Shown piece by piece: positions 1 through 5,033 of a stretch of DNA of 5,084 nt. The stretch's first letter is position 1. Each line of letters opens with the position of its first letter. The stretch comes from Rubrivivax sp. (GTDB lineage Bacteria; Pseudomonadota; Gammaproteobacteria; Burkholderiales; Burkholderiaceae). Where the stretch lies: positions 1 through 5,084 of the forward strand of contig SEEY01000339.1 in the NCBI GenBank assembly GCA_004211235.1. Direction: 5' to 3'. The notes under the pieces are model-generated. The model did not search any database, was not told the DNA's origin, and saw only the letters and a list, made by a program, of their open reading frames with translations. The translations under genes and the position numbers were made by a program.

Positions 1-71
1 TGGTGCTCACGCTCAGGAGTGGCGGATTCCAGGGGCCCTGAAGCCGCCGGCCCGCCAGCCGATAGACTGCC

Positions 72-100
72 GAACGGCCGCGCCAAAAGCGTGGCCGTTC
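72..100. terminator. Strong hairpin upstream of the dehydrogenase (terminator-like or leader structure)
   Basis: The arms at 72-83 and 89-100 pair over 12 positions (GAACGGCCGCGC with GCGTGGCCGTTC, one G-T wobble) around a 5-base CAAAA loop. Only TTCC follows on the plus strand, so it is a weak intrinsic terminator by U-tract criteria. It sits 33 bases before the dehydrogenase ATG. It could end transcription of a plus-strand gene lying to the left, form part of the dehydrogenase mRNA leader, or be a DNA dyad for a regulator. The pairing is seen directly; the role is inference. Confidence 0.45.
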
Positions 101-133
101 TTCCAACTGCCGCGCCCACAAAGCGCTCCAAGC

Positions 134-1189
134 ATGAACCCCATCTCCCTTTTCGGCCTGCCCGATCAGCCCGCCCACGAGCGCGTGCTGCTCGCCACCG
201 ACCCGGTCACCGGCCTCAAGGCCATCCTGGCCGTGCACAGCACCGCGCGCGGCCCGGCCTTCGGCGGCTGCCGCCTCTGGCACTACGACGCCGACCTGCA
301 CGCGCTCAATGACGCGCTGCGCCTTTCCCAGGGCATGAGCCTCAAGAACGCGCTGGCCGACCTGCCCTTCGGCGGCGGCAAGGCCGTGATCCTGAAGCCG
401 CACGGTGCCTTCGACCGCTCTGCCATGTTCGCCGCCTTCGGCCGCGCCGTGCAGTCGCTTGAAGGGGCGTACATCACGGCGGAGGACGTCGGCACGACGA
501 CGGCTGACATGCGCGGCCTGCAGGCCGTGACGCCCTATGTGAGCGGCATCCCGCGGGACGGCGCCTTCGGCGGCGACCCGAGTCCCAAGACCGCCTGGGG
601 CGTGTTCGTCGCCCTGCAGGCCGGCGTGCGCCTCGTGCTGGGCCGCCCATCGCTGGATGGCGTGCGCGTGGCGCTGCAGGGGCTGGGCGCGGTGGGCTGG
701 CATCTGGCGGAGTTCCTGCATCGGGCAGGCGCGAAGCTTGTCGTCGCGGATGTCGATGCCGACAAGGTCGCACGTGCCGTCGAGACGTTCGGCGCCACGC
801 CTGCGCACGTGGCCGAGATCCTGGCCGCCGATGTCGACGTGCTGGCGCCCTGTGCCCTGGGCGCGTCGCTGAACGCCCAAACGGTGCCCACACTGCGCGC
901 CCGGCTGATCGCCGGTGCGGCCAACAACCAGCTCGCCACGCCGGCGGACGGTGACGCGCTGCAGGCGCGCGGCATCTGCTACCTGCCCGACTACCTGGTG
1001 AACGCCGGCGGCATCATCAGCGTGGCCCGCGAGTACCGCGGCGAAGGCGAAGAGGCGGCCGTCATGGCCGAGGTGAGCCGCATCGCCGAGCGAGTGGAAG
1101 AGCTGCTGCAGCGCGTGCGGACGGCCGGCTCCACGCCGGCCCGCGTGGCCGACGACTGGGCGCGCAGCAAGTTGGTCAAGCTGGGCTGA
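134..1189 (+). CDS. Glu/Leu/Phe/Val family amino-acid dehydrogenase, leucine dehydrogenase-like
   Basis: This 351-residue cytoplasmic enzyme probably catalyses reversible NAD-dependent oxidative deamination of a branched-chain or related hydrophobic L-amino acid to its 2-oxo acid plus ammonium. The N-terminal catalytic domain (about residues 15-145) contains the glycine-rich segment LPFGGGKAVI at 77-86, with K83 matching the catalytic lysine (K80 of Bacillus-type leucine dehydrogenase). K71 matches the substrate-carboxylate lysine K68, and D118 in YITAEDVGT matches D115. A Rossmann domain follows, with GLGAVG at 183-188 and acidic D206 at the end of strand 2, which favours NAD over NADP. GAANNQL (261-267) and NAGGI (290-294) are also family hallmarks. 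Length fits the 350-365 residues usual for leucine and phenylalanine dehydrogenases. ATG at 134 is the only ATG, GTG or TTG in this frame within the window that fits the family N-terminus, but no clear Shine-Dalgarno precedes it. The gene converges on the liv operon. Exact substrate is uncertain: A116 agrees with leucine dehydrogenases rather than the glycine of phenylalanine dehydrogenases, while F43 and I294 depart from both. Confidence 0.93.
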   Translation: MNPISLFGLPDQPAHERVLLATDPVTGLKAILAVHSTARGPAFGGCRLWHYDADLHALNDALRLSQGMSLKNALADLPFGGGKAVILKPHGAFDRSAMFAAFGRAVQSLEGAYITAEDVGTTTADMRGLQAVTPYVSGIPRDGAFGGDPSPKTAWGVFVALQAGVRLVLGRPSLDGVRVALQGLGAVGWHLAEFLHRAGAKLVVADVDADKVARAVETFGATPAHVAEILAADVDVLAPCALGASLNAQTVPTLRARLIAGAANNQLATPADGDALQARGICYLPDYLVNAGGIISVAREYRGEGEEAAVMAEVSRIAERVEELLQRVRTAGSTPARVADDWARSKLVKLG

Positions 1190-1208
1190 TCGCTCCTGCA
1201 CCACGGAC

Positions 1209-1231
1209 AACGCCCGGCAGCGCCGGGCGTT
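1209..1231. terminator. Shared hairpin terminator between convergent dehydrogenase and livF
   Basis: A perfect 10-bp inverted repeat, AACGCCCGGC (1209-1218) and GCCGGGCGTT (1222-1231), encloses the 3-base loop AGC. It lies 19 bases after the dehydrogenase stop and 19 bases after the livF stop, in the middle of the 61-base convergent gap. The plus-strand copy ends in TTTC and the minus-strand copy in only TTG, so it should work better for the dehydrogenase, though the symmetric GC-rich stem could serve both. The U-tract is short, so efficiency is uncertain. Confidence 0.7.
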
Positions 1232-1250
1232 TCATCGTCGGCGCGAGCGG

Positions 1251-1964
1251 TTACTCGCCCAGGTAGGCCGCCCTGACTTTCGGGTCGTTCAGCAGCGCGC
1301 TGCCTTCGCCGCTCATCGTCACCTCGCCGGACTCCATCACGTAGCCGCGATTGGCCAGTTGCAGCGCGCGGCTCGCGTTCTGCTCGACGAGCAGCACGGT
1401 CACGCCCTGCTGGTGGATGTCGTTCACGACCTCGAAGATCTTGTCGACCATGATGGGCGACAGGCCCATCGATGGCTCGTCGAGCAGGAGCACCTTGGGC
1501 TTGGCCATCAGCGCGCGGCCCATGGCCAGCATCTGCTGCTCGCCGCCCGACATCGTGCCGGCCAGCTGTTTGGCGCGCTCTTTCAGCCGGGGGAACAGCG
1601 CGAAGACCTTGTCGATGTCCGCCTCGATCTCGCCGTCGCGGCGGTTGTAGGCGCCCATCTGCAGGTTCTCGGTGATGGTCATGCGTGTGAAGGTGCCGCG
1701 GCCCTCGGGCACCATCACCAGGCCCTGCTTGGCCAGGTCCCAGGCGCCCTGCCCCTTGATGGCCCTGCCGAGGTATTCGATGCTGCCGGCGGCCGGTGGC
1801 TGCAGGCCGGTGATGGCCTTGAGCGTGGTCGTCTTGCCGGCGCCGTTGGCGCCGATCAGGCTGACGAGTTCGCCCTCGCACACCTCGAAACTGACGCCCT
1901 TGACGGCCTGGATGCCACCGTAGGCGACCTTGAGGCCGCTGACTTTGAGAAGGGTTTGTGCCAT
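1251..1964 (-). CDS. livF: Branched-chain amino-acid ABC transporter ATP-binding protein LivF
   Basis: A 237-residue cytoplasmic ATPase that, with LivG, powers the LivHM permease. Walker A GANGAGKT is at 38-45, the signature MSGGEQQ at 138-144, Walker B VLLLDEPS at 158-165 and the D-loop SMGLSP at 165-170. Two family-specific variants identify LivF rather than LivG: the Q-loop position reads VPEGR (85-89) and the usual switch histidine is glutamine in LLVEQN (191-196). The C-terminus RAAYLGE is typical of LivF. ATG at 1964 is preferred because GAGGGGGA at 1980-1973 lies 8 bases upstream; the longer version starting at TTG 1982 has no ribosome site and would add six residues (translated MRGTTT) not expected in the family. 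It is the last gene of the livHMGF operon, 14 bases after livG. The transported substrate cannot be read from the ATPase itself; branched-chain amino acids are the family default. Confidence 0.96.
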   Translation of the reverse strand: MAQTLLKVSGLKVAYGGIQAVKGVSFEVCEGELVSLIGANGAGKTTTLKAITGLQPPAAGSIEYLGRAIKGQGAWDLAKQGLVMVPEGRGTFTRMTITENLQMGAYNRRDGEIEADIDKVFALFPRLKERAKQLAGTMSGGEQQMLAMGRALMAKPKVLLLDEPSMGLSPIMVDKIFEVVNDIHQQGVTVLLVEQNASRALQLANRGYVMESGEVTMSGEGSALLNDPKVRAAYLGE

Positions 1965-1972
1965 CGTCGTCG

Positions 1973-1980
1973 TCCCCCTC
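1973..1980 (-). promoter_or_regulatory. Ribosome binding site of livF overlapping the livG stop
   Basis: On the minus strand the livG TGA stop (1981-1979) runs straight into a purine block, reading TGAGGGGGA, with 8 bases between the block and ATG 1964. This decides the livF start in favour of 1964 over TTG 1982 and suggests translational coupling to livG. Confidence 0.75.
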
Positions 1981-2764
1981 AATGGTTCTTGTGGCCGGCG
2001 CCGAGGTAGGCCTCGATCACCTTTTCGTTGCGCTGCACGTCATAGGGCGTGCCTTCGGCGATCTGCTTGCCGTAGTCCAGCACCGTCACCCGGTCGCACA
2101 GGCCCATGACCAGCTTCACGTCGTGCTCGATCAGCAGGATGGTGCGGCCGTCATTGCGGATCCGGTCGATCAGCTCGCGCAGCGTGACCTTCTCGGTCGC
2201 GTTCATGCCGGCGGCCGGCTCGTCCAGTGCGATGAGCTGCGGGTCGGTGGCCAGGGCGCGGGCGATCTCCAGCCGGCGCTGGTCGCCGTAGCTCAGCGTG
2301 CGCGCCTTGAAGTCCGCGTACTTCGCGATGCCGACGTAGTCGAGCAACTCCAGCGCACGGGCGCGGATGGCGGCCTCTTCGGCCTTGAACCTTGGCGTGC
2401 GAAGGATCGCGCCGACCAGGCCGGATTTGGTGCGGACGTGCCGGCCGACCATGACGTTCTCCAGCGCCGTCATGTCGGAGAAGAGGCGGATGTTCTGGAA
2501 GGTGCGCGCGATGCCGGCCTTGGCCACCTGGTGCACGGCCTGCGGGGTGTAGGGCGTGCCGCCCAGCGTGAAGCTGCCGCCGTCTGGCACGTAAAGCCCC
2601 GTGATGACATTGAAGAAGGTCGTCTTGCCGGCGCCGTTGGGGCCGATCAGGCCGTACACCTGGCCGCGCTGGATCTGGATGCCGACGTCGGAAAGCGCCT
2701 GCACGCCGCCGAAGCGCTTGGATGCGCCGCTGACATTGAGAACGATGTTGTCGTGTGTGGTCAT
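1979..2764 (-). CDS. livG: Branched-chain amino-acid ABC transporter ATP-binding protein LivG
   Basis: A 261-residue cytoplasmic ATPase, partner of LivF in the Liv/HAAT importer. Walker A GPNGAGKT is at 41-48, the Q-loop glutamine at Q90 in ARTFQNIRLF, the signature LSYGDQRRLEIARAL at 157-171, Walker B LIALDEP at 177-183, the D-loop AAGMN at 184-188 and the switch histidine at H214 in LLIEHD. The helical insertion after the Q-loop (about 108-128, RHVRTKSGLVGAILRTPRF) and the YGxQ-type signature in place of SGGQ are LivG traits. The C-terminus ends EAYLGAGHKNH, equivalent to the usual AYLG ending. ATG at 2764 is supported by GAGGAAG eight bases upstream. The gene starts 13 bases after livM and its stop is built into the livF ribosome site. 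Family assignment is secure; substrate is inferred from family and from the adjacent dehydrogenase. Confidence 0.96.
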   Translation of the reverse strand: MTTHDNIVLNVSGASKRFGGVQALSDVGIQIQRGQVYGLIGPNGAGKTTFFNVITGLYVPDGGSFTLGGTPYTPQAVHQVAKAGIARTFQNIRLFSDMTALENVMVGRHVRTKSGLVGAILRTPRFKAEEAAIRARALELLDYVGIAKYADFKARTLSYGDQRRLEIARALATDPQLIALDEPAAGMNATEKVTLRELIDRIRNDGRTILLIEHDVKLVMGLCDRVTVLDYGKQIAEGTPYDVQRNEKVIEAYLGAGHKNH

Positions 2765-2772
2765 GGGGTCGT

Positions 2773-2779
2773 CTTCCTC
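2773..2779 (-). promoter_or_regulatory. Ribosome binding site of livG overlapping the livM stop
   Basis: The minus strand reads TGAGGAAG, where TGA (2780-2778) is the livM stop and GAGGAAG is an excellent Shine-Dalgarno 8 bases before ATG 2764. The following bases GACGAC are shared with the livG-livF junction. Confidence 0.75.
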
Positions 2780-3857
2780 ACTTGGCCACAGGCGCCGTCT
2801 TGCCGTGCTCCGGCGACGGCCACAGGCCGCGCGGGCGGACCAGCATGATGATGATCATGGCCAGGGCCACGAGCAGCTGGCGCAGGATGGACGCGTCGAT
2901 GCGGCCGTCCGTCATGCTCTGGATATCACCCGCCACGTAGCGCAGCACCTCCGGCAATGCCGACAGCAACAGCGCGCCGAGGATGACGCCGGGGATGTGG
3001 CCGATGCCACCGAGCACGACCATCGCAACGATCATGATCGACTCCTGCAGGCTGAAGGACTCGGGCGACACGAAGCCCTGGAAGCTCGCGAACATCGTGC
3101 CGGACACGCCGCCGAAGGTGGCGCCCATGCCGAAGGCCAGCAGCTTCAGGTTGCGGGTGTTGATGCCCATCGCCTTCGCAGCGATCTCGTCCTCGCGGAT
3201 GGCCATCCAGGCGCGGCCGATGCGCGAGTTCTCGAGCCGGTAGCAGATCACGACGCTGACGACCACCAGCAGCAGGAAGAGGTAGTAGTACAGCGTCACC
3301 GACGGCAGCGTGAAGCCGAACACCTCCCACGACTTGCCGAGGTTGACGCCGAAGATGTGGAAGGAATCGATCTGGCCGATGCCGCGCGGGCCGTTGGTCA
3401 GGTTGACCGGGTCTTCGAGGTTGTTCAGGAAGACGCGGATGATTTCGCCGAAGCCAAGCGTGACGATGGCGAGGTAGTCGCCGCGCAGCTTGAGCGTGGG
3501 CGCGCCGAGCACGACGCCGAATAGCGCCGCGATGCCCGCCCCGACCGGGATGACCAGCCAGATCGGCGAGTGCAGCCCTTCCGGGAACGCGGCCGCGAAG
3601 GCCTCGAAGTTCTGGCTCAGGTGCGGGCTGGCCATCAGCGCGAACACATAGGAGCCGACGGCATAGAACGCGACGTAGCCGAGATCCAGCAGGCCGGCAT
3701 AGCCGACGACGATGTTCAGGCCGAGCGCCAGCAGCACGTAGAGCAGGGCCAGGTCGATGATGCGGACCGGGCCATTGCCGAGTTGCTGCGCGAACAGCGG
3801 CACGACGAGCAGCCCGACGGCCGCGGCGAGGAAGGTGAAAAGCTTCTTGGATTGCAT
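2778..3857 (-). CDS. livM: Branched-chain amino-acid ABC transporter permease LivM
   Basis: A 359-residue inner-membrane permease that pairs with LivH to form the translocation path. After a short N-terminus with KK at 4-5, hydrophobic segments lie at roughly 6-23, 34-52, 56-76, 99-118, 125-145, 187-205, 239-258, 273-302 and 324-341. Family landmarks include LALGLNIVVGYAGLLDLGYVAF (44-64), the LRGDYLAIVTLGFGEIIR stretch (124-141), the cytoplasmic coupling loop GRAWMAIREDEIAAKAMGIN (214-233) that contacts an ATPase, GGIGHIPG (283-290) and the near-terminal RPRGLWP (341-347). Length is usual for bacterial LivM outside enterics (E. coli LivM is longer). ATG at 3857 is chosen because AAGGGAG at 3871-3865 stands 7 bases upstream. 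The longer GTG start at 3890 would overlap livH by 20 bases and add an atypical polar extension. The gene begins 13 bases after livH. Confidence 0.95.
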   Translation of the reverse strand: MQSKKLFTFLAAAVGLLVVPLFAQQLGNGPVRIIDLALLYVLLALGLNIVVGYAGLLDLGYVAFYAVGSYVFALMASPHLSQNFEAFAAAFPEGLHSPIWLVIPVGAGIAALFGVVLGAPTLKLRGDYLAIVTLGFGEIIRVFLNNLEDPVNLTNGPRGIGQIDSFHIFGVNLGKSWEVFGFTLPSVTLYYYLFLLLVVVSVVICYRLENSRIGRAWMAIREDEIAAKAMGINTRNLKLLAFGMGATFGGVSGTMFASFQGFVSPESFSLQESIMIVAMVVLGGIGHIPGVILGALLLSALPEVLRYVAGDIQSMTDGRIDASILRQLLVALAMIIIMLVRPRGLWPSPEHGKTAPVAK

Positions 3858-3864
3858 GTCTTGA

Positions 3865-3871
3865 CTCCCTT
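3865..3871 (-). promoter_or_regulatory. Ribosome binding site of livM abutting the livH stop
   Basis: The minus strand reads TGAAGGGAG: the livH TGA (3873-3871) supplies the first A of the Shine-Dalgarno AAGGGAG, which lies 7 bases before ATG 3857. It fixes the livM start and argues against GTG 3890. Confidence 0.75.
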
Positions 3872-4800
3872 CAGGCTCGATCGGCCACACGTTCGCCGAG
3901 GAGGCCCGAGGGGCGCAGCGTCAGCACCAGGATGAGGGCGACGAAGGCGAAGATGTCGGCGTAGTGGCTGCCCAGCACGCCACCGGTCAGGTCGCCCAGG
4001 TAGCCCGCGCCGATGGCCTCGATGAGGCCGAGCAGCACGCCGCCCACCACCGCGCCGGCCAGGTTGCCGATGCCACCCAGCACGGCGGCCGTGAAGGCCT
4101 TCAGCCCGGGCATGAAGCCCATGGTGTGCTGCACCGTGCCGTAGTTGGCCGCCCACATCAGGCCGGCCACGGCGGCCAGTGCGGCGCCGATGACGAAGGT
4201 GGTGGAGATGATGAAGTCCGGCTTCACGCCCATGAGCCCGGCCACCCGCGGGTTCTCGGCCGTCGCACGCATTGCGCGGCCGAGCCGCGTGAAGTTCACG
4301 AGGTACATCAGCGCCGCCAGGATGGCCACCGTGAGGCCGAGGATCAGGCACTGCGTGACGGTGATGACCGGCCCGCCCAGGTCGATGGGGTCGGTGGACA
4401 GCAGCAGCGGGAACGGCTTGGGGTTCGGCTTCCAGATGATCATCGCCAGCACCTGCAGCAGCAGCGACATGCCCATCGCCGTGATCAGCGGCGCCAGCCG
4501 CGGCGCGTTGCGCAGCGGCCGGTAGGCGATCTTCTCGACCGAGAAGTTCAGCACCGTGCACACCGCGATGGCGCCGACGAGGCCGATCAGCATGATGAGC
4601 TCGCCCGGCAGGCCACTGCCTTCGAGCGCTGACACCAGCGTCCAGCTGACCATGGCGCCCACCATCAGGATCTCGCCATGCGCGAAGTTGATGAGGTTGA
4701 TGATCCCGTAGACCATCGTGTAGCCCAGTGCGACGAGGGCATACATGCTCCCCAGCACCAGGCCGTTGATGATCTGCTGGATGAGGGTCTCCATGTCCAT
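3871..4800 (-). CDS. livH: Branched-chain amino-acid ABC transporter permease LivH
   Basis: A 309-residue inner-membrane permease, first gene of the livHMGF operon. The N-terminus IQQIINGLVLGSMYALVALGYTMVYGIINLINFAHGE (about 7-43) is the strongest LivH hallmark. Others are EKIAYRPLRNAPRLAPLITAMGMS (89-112), the cytoplasmic coupling loop RLGRAMRATAENPRVAGLMGV (172-192), GFMPGLKAFTAAVLGGIGNLAGAVVGG (228-254) and RPSGLLGE (296-303). Hydrophobic segments lie at about 10-32, 34-58, 66-87, 101-122, 146-168, 197-217, 235-262 and 281-296. Two in-frame ATGs exist, at 4800 and 4794; 4800 is preferred because GAAGG (4811-4807) is 6 bases away, against 12 for 4794. Upstream is a sigma-54-type promoter with a predicted leader of about 47 bases. 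No binding-protein gene lies between the promoter and livH. Confidence 0.96.
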   Translation of the reverse strand: MDMETLIQQIINGLVLGSMYALVALGYTMVYGIINLINFAHGEILMVGAMVSWTLVSALEGSGLPGELIMLIGLVGAIAVCTVLNFSVEKIAYRPLRNAPRLAPLITAMGMSLLLQVLAMIIWKPNPKPFPLLLSTDPIDLGGPVITVTQCLILGLTVAILAALMYLVNFTRLGRAMRATAENPRVAGLMGVKPDFIISTTFVIGAALAAVAGLMWAANYGTVQHTMGFMPGLKAFTAAVLGGIGNLAGAVVGGVLLGLIEAIGAGYLGDLTGGVLGSHYADIFAFVALILVLTLRPSGLLGERVADRA

Positions 4801-4806
4801 AGGGGG

Positions 4807-4811
4807 CCTTC
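4807..4811 (-). promoter_or_regulatory. Ribosome binding site of livH
   Basis: GAAGG on the minus strand, 6 bases before ATG 4800. It is moderate in strength and favours ATG 4800 over the second in-frame ATG at 4794. Confidence 0.55.
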
Positions 4812-4824
4812 AGCAAATGAATGG

Positions 4825-4839
4825 GGCGCAGCATGCGCC
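4825..4839. promoter_or_regulatory. Small hairpin or dyad in the predicted liv leader
   Basis: GGCGCA (4825-4830) and TGCGCC (4834-4839) are perfect inverted repeats around a 3-base loop. The element lies between the predicted transcription start (near 4847) and the livH ribosome site. It may be a minor mRNA hairpin or a protein-binding dyad; no function can be assigned from sequence. Confidence 0.35.
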
Positions 4840-4858
4840 ACGCAATGGTGGATGATTC

Positions 4859-4873
4859 GCAACCCTCGTGCCA
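4859..4873 (-). promoter_or_regulatory. Sigma-54 (-24/-12) promoter for the livHMGF operon
   Basis: The minus strand reads TGGCACGAGGGTTGC, which matches the core sigma-54 consensus TGGCACG-N4-TTGC at every defined position. The invariant GG and GC are separated by exactly 10 bases. A pyrimidine precedes the T as in the extended consensus; the base after TTGC is G rather than A or T. Orientation is toward livH, and the predicted start near 4847 gives a leader of about 47 bases. RpoN holoenzyme needs an AAA+ activator, for example NtrC, binding further upstream; I see no obvious NtrC dyad at 4880-5030. The match is seen directly; use in the cell is inference. No convincing sigma-70 promoter competes: TTGACC at 4951-4946 and TTGAAA at 4890-4885 lack a good -10. 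Confidence 0.75.
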
Positions 4874-4981
4874 AACGGCCTGTTTCAAGGGTATTCACCG
4901 ACCGTTCGGACGAGGCCGTCGTTTGATCCAACCCACGCCCGCGGTCAAGGTCGCAATTCACGAGTTTGCTCAGGCGCGAGC

Positions 4982-5033
4982 CGGGCGGAAATCCGCACAA
5001 ACGGCACGCGTCGCAGGCGGTTTTCCGCCCGCG
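4982..5033. repeat. Two overlapping, mutually exclusive inverted repeats
   Basis: CGGGCGGAAA (4982-4991) is a perfect inverted repeat with TTTCCGCCCG (5022-5031), 30 bases apart. The right arm can instead fold locally: CGCAGGCGG (5012-5020) pairs with CCGCCCGCG (5025-5033) around a TTTT loop with one A-C mismatch. The two folds cannot coexist. They abut the terminator-like palindrome at 5032-5084. No gene covers this stretch and the role is unknown. Confidence 0.4.

Noticed and set aside
3..41. Possible C-terminal tail of an upstream plus-strand gene (VLTLRSGGFQGP then TGA)
   Set aside because: The hairpin at 72-100 would suit a gene ending here, but 12 residues give no recognisable family and other frames are also open, so it cannot be called.
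44..66. Possible sigma-70 promoter for the dehydrogenase (CTGAAG, 17 bases, GATAGA starting near 61)
   Set aside because: Only about three of six matches in each hexamer, and the start would fall at the hairpin; too weak to annotate.
19..312. Plus-strand frame of 97 codons starting at GTG 19
   Set aside because: Overlaps the dehydrogenase N-terminus in another frame; arginine- and proline-rich shadow with no motif.
991..1881. Minus-strand frame of 296 codons crossing from livF into the dehydrogenase
   Set aside because: Out-of-frame reading through livF, the terminator and the antisense of the dehydrogenase; no family similarity.
1964..1982. Longer LivF from TTG 1982 and longer LivM from GTG 3890
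   Set aside because: Both longer starts lack a ribosome site and add atypical residues, while ATG 1964 and ATG 3857 have good Shine-Dalgarno sequences at 7-8 bases.
1958..3524. Long plus-strand open frames antisense to livG and livM (1958-2848 and 2601-3524)
   Set aside because: Antisense shadows of strongly conserved genes; composition rich in H, D, Q, R and A, and no domain or ribosome site.
3716..4888. Long minus-strand open frame (390 codons) overlapping livH and part of livM
   Set aside because: It is an out-of-frame shadow of livH, rich in R, A, G, P and H as expected from high-GC wobble positions, with no recognisable motif.
4885..4951. TTGACC (4951-4946) and TTGAAA (4890-4885) on the minus strand as sigma-70 -35 boxes for livH
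   Set aside because: No acceptable -10 hexamer at 16-18 bases spacing in either case (CAAACG and GGGTTG are poor); the sigma-54 site explains the region better.
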